64,000 bases of DNA from contig NZ_LQIT01000023.1 in the NCBI RefSeq assembly GCF_001499965.1, forward strand, positions 1-64,000, given 5' to 3'. The position numbers and the translations under genes were made by a program. Under the pieces are notes generated by a model. That model made no database searches. It saw only the letters and a program-made list of their open reading frames with translations, and was not told the origin of the DNA. Shown here one piece after another: positions 55,450 to 63,416 of the stretch. Origin of the DNA: Mycobacterium sp. GA-2829. GTDB lineage: Bacteria > Actinomycetota > Actinomycetes > Mycobacteriales > Mycobacteriaceae. How positions within the stretch are numbered: position 1 is the stretch's first letter; each line of letters opens with the position of its first letter.

Positions 55450-55808
55450 GCCGAGACTCCTACCGTGGGGCCGAGCAGGACGGCCAGGCTGGCCAGCGCA
55501 TCGGGCACCACCGCGTAATACACCCAGGACGCTCGACGCTCCGAGGTCAGCAGGCCAGCATCGCGCAGCACTTTGAGGTGATGGCTCACCGTGGGCTGGG
55601 AGACCTCCACCCCGACCGAGATGTCACAGACGCAGGCTTCGCCGCCGGCGTGGCTGGCGATCGCCGAGAACAGATGCAGCCGCACCGGATCGGCCAGGGC
55701 TTTGAGCTTGACCGCCATATCGGTGGCCTCAGCTGCTGTGAGGGGTTCGCGTAGCAGCGCCCCGGGCGGGCAACACGCCTCGTCGACCCGAACCGATGAT
55801 TTCGACAT
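55446..55808 (-). CDS. arsR: ArsR/SmtB-family arsenic-responsive repressor (acr3 operon)
   Basis: 120 residues: AVKLKALADPVRLHLFSAIA, metal-binding ACVCDISVGVEVSQPTVSHH (Cys-x-Cys at the start of the recognition helix) and HLKVLRDAGLLTSERRASWV. An extra Cys-Cys is near the N-terminus (DEACCPPG), a plausible further As(III) site. It heads the acr3-arsC-arsC operon and has a perfect ATCAATATTGAT palindrome just upstream of its ATG. Confidence 0.94.
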   Translation of the reverse strand: MSKSSVRVDEACCPPGALLREPLTAAEATDMAVKLKALADPVRLHLFSAIASHAGGEACVCDISVGVEVSQPTVSHHLKVLRDAGLLTSERRASWVYYAVVPDALASLAVLLGPTVGVSA

Positions 55809-55810
55809 CC

Positions 55811-55822
55811 ATCAATATTGAT
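55811..55822. promoter_or_regulatory. ArsR operator palindrome
   Basis: ATCAATATTGAT, perfectly self-complementary, two bases upstream of ATG 55808 on the minus strand. It fits the ATCAA/TTGAT half-sites of ArsR/SmtB proteins. TTGACC at 55843-55838 may be the -35, which would place the palindrome over the -10. Confidence 0.75.
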
Positions 55823-55860
55823 ACCTATCGAATTCATGGTCAAGGGGTGTCCTCGTCGCG

Positions 55861-55893
55861 AAGGGCCCACCATCGTGGCGATGGTGGGCCCTT
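55861..55893 (-). terminator. Long perfect hairpin downstream of cadI
   Basis: AAGGGCCCACCATCG at 55861-55875 and its exact complement at 55879-55893 form a 15-bp stem with a three-base loop, 17 bases beyond the cadI stop. It should end cadI transcription before the arsR promoter. There is no U-tract, as is common in mycobacteria. Confidence 0.75.
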
Positions 55894-55910
55894 GATGCGG
55901 GGGATCGGGG

Positions 55911-56399
55911 TCAGCAGCAGGACGTCGTCTTGGCTGCTTCAGATTCGGCCTCTGTGGCGGCGGTGCTGCCGCAGCAGACGCCACTCGGGTCGGCCTCGCC
56001 GTCGGCGAGTATTTGGGGGCTGGTGCCGAACGTCTCGGAGTGGGCGAGCACGGTGTAGATCTCCCATTTCTCCCCGGCCGGGCCGGTTACCCAGACCTTG
56101 TCCTGGGTGGCGAAGCAGCAGGTGGTGCCGATCTCCGCGTCGGTGAACAGACCCTCGCCGGTCAGTCGGGCGATCTCGGCGTGCACCTTATCGCTGGATT
56201 CGACTTCGACGCCGAGGTGGTTGATGGTGCCGCCCTTGCCGGGGTTTTCGAGCAGCACCAGCTTCAACGGGGGCTCGGTCACCGCGAAGTTGGCGTAGCC
56301 GGGCTTCGCCTTGGCCGGGGCCACGCCAAACAGTTTGGTGTAGAACGTGATCGCCTCGTCAAGATCGTCGACGTTGAGCGCTAACTGAACACGGGACAT
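55911..56399 (-). CDS. cadI: CadI/ArsI-type glyoxalase-fold protein
   Basis: 162 residues, vicinal-oxygen-chelate fold: VQLALNVDDLDEAITFYTKL, INHLGVEVESSDKVHAEIAR, and the As/Cd-inducible signature GTTCCFATQDKVWVTGPAG with a vicinal Cys pair. It ends in cysteine-rich GVCCGST and TTSCC. ArsI members cleave the C-As bond of trivalent methyl- or aryl-arsenicals; M. tuberculosis CadI is metal-inducible. GGAGGTGGATC precedes ATG 56399. It is divergent from the second arsR across a pair of 13-bp inverted repeats. Confidence 0.92.
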   Translation of the reverse strand: MSRVQLALNVDDLDEAITFYTKLFGVAPAKAKPGYANFAVTEPPLKLVLLENPGKGGTINHLGVEVESSDKVHAEIARLTGEGLFTDAEIGTTCCFATQDKVWVTGPAGEKWEIYTVLAHSETFGTSPQILADGEADPSGVCCGSTAATEAESEAAKTTSCC

Positions 56400-56421
56400 G
56401 ATCCACCTCCACTAAGTTTGA

Positions 56422-56475
56422 GACATATATCGAACTGCCCGTCACGCTCAGAATGCCAGCTTTTCGATATATGTC
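56422..56475. promoter_or_regulatory. Paired 13-bp inverted repeats between cadI and the second arsR
   Basis: GACATATATCGAA (56422-56434) and TTCGATATATGTC (56463-56475) are exact inverted copies 28 bases apart. They flank the divergent promoters and probably bind the ArsR protein encoded at 56491. Their A+T richness is striking here. Confidence 0.75.
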
Positions 56476-56490
56476 AAGATCTGTGGCAGG

Positions 56491-56859
56491 ATGGATGTCA
56501 TGCCCAAGGCGCTGCCCGTGATCGACATGTCTGCCCCGGTGTGCTGCGCCCCGGTGGCCGCCGGGCCGCTCAGCGACGCCGACGCCTTGGAGGTGGCGAT
56601 GCGGCTGAAAGCGCTGGCCGATCCGATGCGGGTGAAGATCATGTCGCTGCTTTTCAGTTCACGCCCCGGGGAGGAGACCAGCGGGGATCTGGCCGCGGTG
56701 CTCGAGCTGGCCGAATCCACGGTCAGTCATCATCTGGGGCAGCTGCGCAAGGCCGGGTTGGTGATCTCCGACCGGCGCGGTATGAACGTCTTTCACCGGG
56801 TGAAACCCGAAGCGCTGCAAGCCTTGTGCGTGGTGCTCGATCCGAACTGCTGCACCTAG
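56491..56859 (+). CDS. ArsR/SmtB-family repressor (cadI-linked)
   Basis: 122 residues (or 119 from ATG 56500, which has a better-placed AGGATGG). Winged helix: MRLKALADPMRVKIMSLLF, DLAAVLELAESTVSHHLGQL and GLVISDRRGMNVFHRV. It lacks Cys-x-Cys in the recognition helix but has Cys-Cys near the N-terminus (APVCCAPV) and C-terminus (LDPNCCT), an alternative metal site formed across the dimer. It is divergent from cadI with shared inverted repeats, and probably represses both. Confidence 0.9.
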   Translation: MDVMPKALPVIDMSAPVCCAPVAAGPLSDADALEVAMRLKALADPMRVKIMSLLFSSRPGEETSGDLAAVLELAESTVSHHLGQLRKAGLVISDRRGMNVFHRVKPEALQALCVVLDPNCCT

Positions 56860-57082
56860 TCCTAAAAGGGAGGGCCGTCGGCGCGGTTGGCGGTTCAGGG
56901 GTCGGGTGGTAGTGCGGTGGTACCCACTGTCGAAGTAGATGGGTTCATATCGGCGCCCGACATCGCTGACCGGCCGGCGCCGACGCAACCCCATGAGCAC
57001 AAACCTCGTCCCGGAACGCGTGCCCGGTCGGCGACACCGTCGGCCGGGCAAGTGGCCGCCCGGCCACGACGTTTGCCGCAAT
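56860..57082. other. Non-coding stretch before the PEP synthase promoter
   Basis: No frame with coding character was found. It marks the change from the less G+C-rich arsenic genes back to typical composition. A weak inverted repeat CGGCGCC / GGCGCCG (56951-56957, 56976-56982) is the only visible structure. Confidence 0.5.
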
Positions 57083-57171
57083 GGGACTTTCGGCCCTGTG
57101 GAGCGGTGACCTTCTCCGCGGGCGCTGCGGTCCTCGGACGCTACGGCGCGGCGCGGTCCGGCCGCCACAGT
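57083..57171 (+). promoter_or_regulatory. DosR-box array and -10 of PEP synthase
   Basis: GGGACTTTCGGCCC (57083-57096) is a full 14 of 14 core match. Degenerate sites follow at 57106-57119 (GTGACCTTCTCCGC) and 57128-57141 (CGGTCCTCGGACGC), centred 23 and 22 bp on. CACAGT (57166-57171) is 24 nt after the last and seven nt before ATG 57179. Confidence 0.6.
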
Positions 57172-57178
57172 TGGTGGC

Positions 57179-59455
57179 ATGCCTGACGCCATCTTTGTCC
57201 GTGACATCGCCGAACTACGCATCGCCGACGCCGAAGAGGCCGGCGGCAAGGGCGCGAACATGGGCGAACTCGTCGCCGCGGCGCTGCCCGTTCCGCCGGG
57301 ATTCGTGCTGCTGCGCGACGGCTACCGCGATTCCATGCGCGCCGGCGGCGTGGACGCCGAACTTGCTGCACTGCACCGCGACGCGCTCGGCGCCGTGTCT
57401 GACCCCGTCCGCCTGGACGACCTCGCGGAGCGTTTGCAGGGCTTGGTGCACAAGGCCGGCGTCGCTGACCGCGTCCGGGCGGAGCTGCTCACCGCATACC
57501 GCGCGCTCGGGGCGAACACCGTTGTGGCGGTGCGCTCCTCGGCCACCGGTGAGGACGGTCGGGACGCCTCCTTCGCCGGTATGAACGCGACCATGACCAA
57601 CATCAGTGGTGAAGACGCCGTCGTCGACGCGGTGCTGCGGTGCTGGATGTCGCTGTTCGCCCCCCGGGTGATCACCTACCGCGCCAGCCGCGGCTTTGCG
57701 GGCGCACCGGCGATGGCTGTCGTCGTCCAGCGGATGATCGCCTCGGAGAAGGCTGGCGTCGCGTTCACCGCCGACCCGAGCACCGGAGCCCGCGATCGGG
57801 TGGTCATCGAGGCGGCGTTCGGCCTCGGGGAGGTCGTGGTGTCCGGGGCGGTGGAACCCGACACCTACGTGCTGCTCAAAGAGACTCTCGACGTCGTCGA
57901 TGTGCGCCTGGGGCACAAGACGTTCCAAATCGTGCGAGGCGACGACGGACACGACACGTCAGTGTCCCTCGACGCCGCCCACGCCGACGCCCGGGTGCTG
58001 ACCGACGCCGAACTGCAGTCGATCGCACTCCTCGCCCTCGGCATCGAGCGGCACAACGGGTGCCCACAGGACACTGAGTGGGCAATCGAGGGCGGCCAGA
58101 CCTATCTCGTGCAGGCCCGGCCCATCACCACCCTGCGGCATCCGGCGGCGCCGACCAATGAGAAGCATCCGGTGCTGGCCCGGGGATTGGCCGCCGCTCC
58201 GGGTACCGCTTCCGGCCCGGTCCGGGTGCTCGAGACTCCCGACCAGGGCAGCGAGTTGAGCGAGGGGGAGATCCTCGTCGCGCCGATGACCAATCCCGAC
58301 TGGCTGCCGACCATCCGCCGCGCCGCTGCGCTGGTCACCAATACCGGGGGAATGACCTGCCACGCCGCCATCGTCGCCCGCGAACTGGGGGTGCCGTGCG
58401 TGGTCGGAACCCGCACGGCCACCACCGATCTTCACGACGGGGCGGTGGTGACCGTGGACGGCACCCACGGCACGGTGGTGTCCGGCGTGATGGAAGACAC
58501 CCGGGTGGCGGCCGGGCGCACCCCGACCGGACCACCCGCCGGATGGTCCGCGGCCGAGGTGACCGGCACCAAGGTGTACGTCAACCTGGCGATGGCCGAC
58601 ACCGCCGAGGCCGTTGCGGCCCAGGGTGCTGACGGTGTCGGGTTGCTACGAGCGGAGTTCATGCTGACCGAAGTGCTCGGCGGGCGCCATCCGCGTGATC
58701 TGCTCGCTCACGGTGAACAACAGCGGCTGGTCGAGGGGCTGGCGGGCTCGGTCGGACACATCGCGGCGGCGTTCGCGCCGCGCCCGGTCGTGTACCGGGC
58801 CACCGACTTCCGCACCAACGAGTTCCGCGGCCTCATCGGGGGAGCGGCCTTCGAACCCGTCGAACACAACCCGATGATCGGATACCGCGGGTGCTACCGC
58901 TACATCCGCGAACCCGACCTGTTCGCCCTGGAACTGGAGGCGCTGGCGCGGGTGCGCGAAGAGTCCCCGAACGTGCACGTGATGATCCCGTTCGTCCGGA
59001 CCCGCTGGGAACTCGAAGAGTGCTTGACGTTGGTTGACGCCAGCCCGCTGGGCCGGCAGCGCGGACTGCACCGGTGGGTGATGGCCGAAGTGCCGTCGGT
59101 GGTGCACTGGCTGCCCGAGTACATCGGCATGGGCATCGACGGCGTCTCGATCGGCAGCAACGACCTCACCCAGCTCATGCTGGGCGTCGACCGCGATTCG
59201 GACATCTGCGCCGAGCTGTTCGACGAATCCGACCCGGCGGTGCTCGACGCCATCGGACAGATCGTCGCGACCGCCCGGCGGCACGGGATCACCTCGTCAC
59301 TGTGCGGGCAGGCGCCGTCGACCAACCCCGCGTTCGCCGAACACCTCGTGCGCATGGGCATCACCTCGGTGTCGGTGAACCCCGACGCACTGGCCGCGGC
59401 CAGACGCAGCGTCGCCGCCGCCGAGCGGCGCGTGCTGCTCGAGGCCGCTCGGTAA
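57179..59455 (+). CDS. ppsA: Phosphoenolpyruvate synthase
   Basis: 758 residues. Converts pyruvate + ATP to PEP + AMP + phosphate. N-terminal ATP-grasp (GGKGANMGELVAAALPVPPG, VAVRSSATGEDGRDASFAGM), central phosphohistidine domain NTGGMTCHAAIVARELGVPC (H395), and the PEP/pyruvate barrel (DGVGLLRAEFML, IGSNDLTQLMLGVDRDS, catalytic C709 in TSSLCGQAPSTNP). All three catalytic parts are intact. No ribosome-binding site precedes ATG 57179, consistent with a leaderless mRNA from the DosR-box array. Its placement suggests re-routing of pyruvate to PEP in dormancy (inference). Confidence 0.94.
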   Translation: MPDAIFVRDIAELRIADAEEAGGKGANMGELVAAALPVPPGFVLLRDGYRDSMRAGGVDAELAALHRDALGAVSDPVRLDDLAERLQGLVHKAGVADRVRAELLTAYRALGANTVVAVRSSATGEDGRDASFAGMNATMTNISGEDAVVDAVLRCWMSLFAPRVITYRASRGFAGAPAMAVVVQRMIASEKAGVAFTADPSTGARDRVVIEAAFGLGEVVVSGAVEPDTYVLLKETLDVVDVRLGHKTFQIVRGDDGHDTSVSLDAAHADARVLTDAELQSIALLALGIERHNGCPQDTEWAIEGGQTYLVQARPITTLRHPAAPTNEKHPVLARGLAAAPGTASGPVRVLETPDQGSELSEGEILVAPMTNPDWLPTIRRAAALVTNTGGMTCHAAIVARELGVPCVVGTRTATTDLHDGAVVTVDGTHGTVVSGVMEDTRVAAGRTPTGPPAGWSAAEVTGTKVYVNLAMADTAEAVAAQGADGVGLLRAEFMLTEVLGGRHPRDLLAHGEQQRLVEGLAGSVGHIAAAFAPRPVVYRATDFRTNEFRGLIGGAAFEPVEHNPMIGYRGCYRYIREPDLFALELEALARVREESPNVHVMIPFVRTRWELEECLTLVDASPLGRQRGLHRWVMAEVPSVVHWLPEYIGMGIDGVSIGSNDLTQLMLGVDRDSDICAELFDESDPAVLDAIGQIVATARRHGITSSLCGQAPSTNPAFAEHLVRMGITSVSVNPDALAAARRSVAAAERRVLLEAAR

Positions 59456-59492
59456 CCCCGGCAACAGACCACGACGCAGCAGGGAGACGGCC

Positions 59493-60228
59493 ATGAGCGA
59501 GGCAGCAGCGTCGGTGCTCGTGGGTGTCGACCCTTCTGAGGCGGCGGCCAACGCCGCCGTCTGGGCCGTGGAGGAAGCGCTGAGCAGGTCGGTCCCCCTG
59601 ACCCTCGTCAGCGCGACAGGGCCGGTTCACCCGTCCGCCGACGGACCGTCCGGTGAAGGTGGTGTCCAGTGAGACCGCCATCGGCCAACCCGCGGCGGTG
59701 CTCGTGGCGCGGTCCCGGGACGCCGATCTCATTTGTGTCGGCTCGGTCGGCATCGGAGGCTACGCGCGCGCTGTGATTGGGTCCACCGCCGCCGATCTCG
59801 CCGAACGAGCGCAATGCCCGGTCGCGGTGATCCGCCCGGACCACCACAATGCGCCCGGCGCGGTCCCCTGGATCGCTGTCGCGGCCACCGGGGCAGCCGA
59901 GGACGAGGTGGTGATCGCCGCCGCGATGCGTGAAGCGCGGCTGCGCCGGCTGCCGGTGCTGTTGTTGGGCCCGCACCCGCGCCGAGGCGGGGCAGGCGCC
60001 GATCTCGACTCTGCGGTGGCGCAGTGCGGGAACGGTGCGACGACATCCACGTCCATCCCGTGGCCTGCCGCCGCGATGTCGCGCGCTTCGTTCGCGACGA
60101 CGATGAACCGATCGAACTGACGGCGATCGGCGCCGCCGAACACCGGCCGACTGGCGGGCATTCTGGGCGCGCCGGGTCACCGGGCCTCCTCACACGGCCG
60201 CTCGTCGGCCCTCGTGGTCCGGGAGTGA
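59493..60228 (+). pseudogene. Decayed tandem universal stress protein gene
   Basis: ATG 59493 with a good AGGGAGACGG opens a USP (SVLVGVDPSEAAANAAVWAV), but the frame stops at 59670. A second frame resumes within the same domain (AVLVARSRDADLICVGSVGI, GYARAVIGSTAADLAE) and reads into domain 2 (VPWIAVAATGAAEDEVVIAA). A third frame then carries VACRRDVARFVRDDDEPIEL. The last frame carries GILGAPGHRASSHGRSSALV, ending at TGA 60226. At least three frame changes and a missing central part of domain 1 are needed to explain this. It is a pseudogene of a two-domain USP like that at 26.3 kb. Confidence 0.8.
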
Positions 60229-60240
60229 ACCCGCACCTCG

Positions 60241-60657
60241 TCAACGCGTGCCGGTGGGTGCGGCGGTCAGACGCAGGAATCGCTCAACACCTAAGCGGGC
60301 GAAGGCTCTCCGTCGCCGCGCCGACAACTGCGGCGCGGCGGTCGCGGCGTCGATCACCTGAGGGTCGACCACCTCGACGGTGCGGCCACCCGATACGAGG
60401 GTGGCACCTCCCGCGGCGACGACGTTGCGCAACCAGTCGACGTCGGTGCCGTAGGGCAGCGGGATCACGAAGCCGTCGGCGACCGGCTCCGCCACCACCG
60501 GTGTGGCGTACCGCTTGCCAGACCGGCGTCCCGTATGGCGGATGACCGAGGCATACCAGTGCCTGCGGCCTGCGGCGAGGCGCATCGCCGGGTTGAGGAC
60601 GTACTTGTTGACCGTGCGCAGGTTGTTGATCGCGACTTGTTTCGCTGCTGTGCTCAT
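60241..60657 (-). CDS. Deazaflavin (F420)-dependent nitroreductase family protein (Ddn-like)
   Basis: 138 residues. Split beta-barrel family of Ddn/FDOR-A: NKYVLNPAMRLAAGRRHWYA, VIRHTGRRSGKRYATPVVAE, GFVIPLPYGTDVDWLRNVVA, ATLVSGGRTVEVVDP. The TGRRSG loop and DVDWLRNV are typical for F420 binding. DosR-controlled ddn homologues exist in mycobacteria; here a DosR-box-like site lies 80 bases upstream but points rather to the rightward gene. Probably a quinone or nitro reductase at the membrane. Confidence 0.88.
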   Translation of the reverse strand: MSTAAKQVAINNLRTVNKYVLNPAMRLAAGRRHWYASVIRHTGRRSGKRYATPVVAEPVADGFVIPLPYGTDVDWLRNVVAAGGATLVSGGRTVEVVDPQVIDAATAAPQLSARRRRAFARLGVERFLRLTAAPTGTR

Positions 60658-60737
60658 AGTCCGATGCTGCGCTTCGGTCGACGTCGCGGGCAGAGGCCCC
60701 CGGGCAGAGCGACGGCGGCGACTCGGACCCCGTGCTG

Positions 60738-60780
60738 GTGACTTTCGTCTCTACTGTGCTTTCCCTGCGTCTCGGACCAT
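60738..60780 (+). promoter_or_regulatory. DosR-box-like site and -10 of the 87-aa gene
   Basis: GTGACTTTCGTCTC (60738-60751; 12 of 14) is followed after 23 nt by GACCAT (60775-60780). The leader then has AGGGAG before ATG 60817. A right half-site (GGACCC, 60725-60730) lies one box-length upstream. Confidence 0.55.
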
Positions 60781-60816
60781 GGAAGGCGGCTGCTTCACCG
60801 ACACAGGGAGTCGTCA

Positions 60817-61080
60817 ATGATGCGAACCGATCGCCTCACGCCCAGCCCAGGCCAGCTCGATGACGTCGCATGGCAGTTCCTCCGGTCGGAGTTCACCGAC
60901 ACTCTCTACGCGGACTGGCCGATCGACCGGCGTCTCGACGCGTTCCTGTCCCACCACGGTTACCGCAAGCTCTTCGCGAACGGCTCGGCGTTCAACGCGC
61001 TGCTCGACCGGGTGATGGACAACGTCGCGCCAGCGGTGCGCTACGGCGTGCTCACCTCGGGTGAGCAGTTGACCTCGTGA
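60817..61080 (+). CDS. Small unknown protein (87 aa), DosR-linked
   Basis: 87 residues from ATG 60817 (or 60820) with AGGGAG nine bases upstream. Sequence landmarks: DDVAWQFLRSEFTDTLYADW, PIDRRLDAFLSHHGYRKLF and VMDNVAPAVRYGVLTSGEQL. It is amphipathic and helical, with no signal peptide or membrane segment. No family recognised. Coding bias is good, and a DosR-type promoter precedes it at the geometry seen elsewhere in this window. Confidence 0.72.
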   Translation: MMRTDRLTPSPGQLDDVAWQFLRSEFTDTLYADWPIDRRLDAFLSHHGYRKLFANGSAFNALLDRVMDNVAPAVRYGVLTSGEQLTS

Positions 61081-61437
61081 TCGTCCACAAGACCACGGCG
61101 GACTGGAGCGTCACCCGAATCTCACCGACTCCGACCGCACGTGTGCCACGTTGGACTGGCAGTGATGCCCGACCTCTGTGCGGGTATGCGAGACCACGGA
61201 TGCAACATCGCCTACGCCGCGGTCGAACGCCACCCGACGGACGGGCGGCCGACCGGACGGCGCTGCCGCCCCATCAGCAGAAGGACGCGACTCACCTGAT
61301 CGCGGGTGGTGAGCAGCCGGGGTTCATCGCCTCGTCGACACACGATTGCGGGCAATCGCAACCAATCCTGTCGGTCCCTGCTCATTGACGACCAAATACC
61401 CTTACCACCAGCACGCCTGCCGCATAAAACGGATACC
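61081..61437. other. Non-coding stretch with candidate DosR sites for the hibernation factor gene
   Basis: No frame looks coding over its length. Near its end, 61365-61378 contains a perfect GTCCC half-site (minus strand GGGACCGACAGGAT). A degenerate site (ACGACCAAATACCC, 61388-61401) lies 23 bp further. TAAAAC (61425-61430) is then 23 nt from that site and seven nt from GTG 61438. Confidence 0.4.
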
Positions 61438-62241
61438 GTGAACACCAGCGTCGCGTCACCAGCACCTCTGGACATCAAGGTCTCGGCCAGCGGGGATCTG
61501 CGGGAAGCCGTCGACTACGCCAAGGCGAAGATCGGCCGGTCGCTTCGGGTCGCCGACCGCCCTGTGCGGGCAGCCCGGGTGCGACTGACCCGGCACGGTG
61601 ATCCGGCCGTGCAGCGACCGGTGCTCGCGCAAGCCAACGTGGATGTGGACGGCCGGTGGGTCCGCGCCCACGTCGAGGGCGCCACTGCCGTCGAGGCGAT
61701 CGACCGGCTCGACGACCGGCTGCGGAGGCGGCTCCGCCGCGCCGCCCAACACTGGGAGGCGCGGCGCGGCGGACTGCCCACCGGCGCGCCGCACGAGTGG
61801 CGCCACCAGTCCGAACCCGAGCAGCGTCCCGCATACTTCCCGCGCCCCGCCGAGGACCGCCGGGTGGTGCGACGAAAAGCGTTCAGCCTCGGCACATTAA
61901 CGCTCGATGAGGCTGCGGTGGAGATGGATCTGCTCGACTACGACTTCCACCTGTTCACCGAGAAGGCCACCGGCTATGCGGCCGTGCTGTCCCGGGACGG
62001 CCAGACCGGCTACCGACTAACCCTCGTCGCCCCTCGGGACCGCGAAGACCTCGCTCCATTCGACCTCCCGGTCACGATCAGCGGCCTGCCGGCACCGTGT
62101 TGGACGACCGAGCAGGCCACAGAACACCTCGAACTGTCCGGTTCGCCCTACCTGTTCTTCATCGAAGCCGCCGGCGGCCGCGCCTGCGTGCTGTACCACC
62201 GCTACGACGGTCACTACGGGTTGATCACCCCGGCGGGTTGA
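61438..62241 (+). CDS. rafH: Ribosome hibernation factor, RafH-like (S30AE/HPF family)
   Basis: 267 residues from GTG 61438. N-terminal S30AE domain (~10-110): LDIKVSASGDLREAVDYAKA, VLAQANVDVDGRWVRAHVEG, EAIDRLDDRLRRRLRRAAQ. After a polar linker come two copies of the HPF C-terminal fold: VVRRKAFSLGTLTLDEAAVE ... LDYDFHLFTEKATGYAAVL, and CWTTEQATEHLELSGSPYLF ... VLYHRYDGHYGLI. RafH (M. smegmatis, DosR-regulated) shuts down 70S ribosomes in hypoxia; Rv0079 is a related DosR-regulon member. No ribosome-binding site is seen, which fits leaderless expression. Confidence 0.85.
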   Translation: MNTSVASPAPLDIKVSASGDLREAVDYAKAKIGRSLRVADRPVRAARVRLTRHGDPAVQRPVLAQANVDVDGRWVRAHVEGATAVEAIDRLDDRLRRRLRRAAQHWEARRGGLPTGAPHEWRHQSEPEQRPAYFPRPAEDRRVVRRKAFSLGTLTLDEAAVEMDLLDYDFHLFTEKATGYAAVLSRDGQTGYRLTLVAPRDREDLAPFDLPVTISGLPAPCWTTEQATEHLELSGSPYLFFIEAAGGRACVLYHRYDGHYGLITPAG

Positions 62242-62280
62242 TCCTTTGGCTCCCGCGATGACCGGAAGGAGACGACTGCG

Positions 62281-63297
62281 ATGGTTGCCGATGCCATGAA
62301 GGCCTGGAGGATCAGGTTCCCCGGACCCGTGGGGAGCGGACCGCTGGACTGGCTCACCACCGAGGTGCCCCACCCAGGCGATGGGGAGCTCCTCATCGCG
62401 GTACGGGCATGCGGTGTGTGCCGCACCGATCTGCACATCGCCGAGGGGGACCTGCCGGTGCACCGGCAGCACGTGGTTCCCGGGCACGAAGTCGTCGGTG
62501 AGGTGGTCGCGCTGGGTCCCCACACCGACGCGGAGTTCGCCGTTGGCGACCGGGTGGGTGTCGCCTGGCTGAGGCACACCTGTGGACGGTGCCGCTTCTG
62601 CCGCCGCGGACAGGAGAACCTGTGTCCGCGCTCGCGTTACACCGGGTGGGACGCCGACGGCGGATATGCCGAATACACTACGGCCCCTGCTCAGTTCGTG
62701 CACCGCTTGCCGACCGGATACACCGACGCCGAACTCGCCCCGCTGCTGTGCGCCGGCATCATCGGCTACCGCTCTTTGCTGCGCGCCGACCTACCGCCCG
62801 GCGGCCGACTGGGGATCTACGGGTTCGGTGGCAGCGCCCACATCACCGCTCAGGTCGCTCGGGCACAGGGCGCGGAGGTACACGTCATGACCCGTGGGGG
62901 CCACGCACAAGAGTTGGCACGAGCACTGGGAGCCGCATCGGTGCAGGGCGCCGCCGACCCGCCGGCGGTGAAACTGGACGCCGCGATTCTCTTCGCGCCC
63001 GTCGGCGACCTCGTCTTACCCGCCCTCGAGAGCCTCGAGCGCGGAGGAACGCTCGCGATCGCGGGCATCCATCTCAGCGACATCCCTTCGCTGGACTATC
63101 AGCGCCACCTGTTCCAGGAACGCCAGGTGCGGTCAGTGACCGCAAACACCCGCACTGACGCCAGAGCGTTCCTCGACTTCGTCGGCCGCCATCACATCGA
63201 GGTGATGACCCCGCAATATCCGCTGGACCGTGCCGATCTCGCGCTCGAGGACCTCAGCGTCGGTCGTGTCGCCGGTGCCGCGGTGCTGGTGATCTGA
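62281..63297 (+). CDS. Zinc-dependent alcohol dehydrogenase, AdhA-like
   Basis: 338 residues from ATG 62281 behind GGAAGGAG. Catalytic zinc: [20 protein letters not shown] and VVPGHEVVG; structural zinc: [15 protein letters not shown]. Nucleotide fold: [20 protein letters not shown]. The GFGGSAH motif and length match the AdhA/propanol-preferring type, where NADP(H) use is common. The gene follows rafH by 39 bases and is probably co-transcribed. A tandem DosR box beyond its end serves the next gene. Substrate unknown. Confidence 0.9.
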   Translation: MVADAMKAWRIRFPGPVGSGPLDWLTTEVPHPGDGELLIAVRACGVCRTDLHIAEGDLPVHRQHVVPGHEVVGEVVALGPHTDAEFAVGDRVGVAWLRHTCGRCRFCRRGQENLCPRSRYTGWDADGGYAEYTTAPAQFVHRLPTGYTDAELAPLLCAGIIGYRSLLRADLPPGGRLGIYGFGGSAHITAQVARAQGAEVHVMTRGGHAQELARALGAASVQGAADPPAVKLDAAILFAPVGDLVLPALESLERGGTLAIAGIHLSDIPSLDYQRHLFQERQVRSVTANTRTDARAFLDFVGRHHIEVMTPQYPLDRADLALEDLSVGRVAGAAVLVI

Positions 63298-63310
63298 CGC
63301 AGCCGCGGAC

Positions 63311-63376
63311 AGGACCACCGGCACCACGGATCCGGGACCATCGGCCCTGACGCGGTGCGCGCGGTATTTCTAACGT
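63311..63376 (+). promoter_or_regulatory. Tandem DosR boxes and -10 of the 30-aa membrane peptide
   Basis: AGGACCACCGGCAC (63311-63324) and GGGACCATCGGCCC (63334-63347) are centred 23 bp apart. TAACGT (63371-63376) starts exactly 23 nt after the second, a complete TANNNT -10. Confidence 0.75.
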
Positions 63377-63416
63377 CGAGGGCGAACCAACCGGACACAC
63401 AGTCGAGGAGATCGTC

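Noticed and set aside
62242..62280. DosR-like GATCCTTTGGCTCC before the AdhA-like gene
   Set aside because: Both half-sites are poor; a ribosome-binding site and short gap to rafH favour co-transcription.
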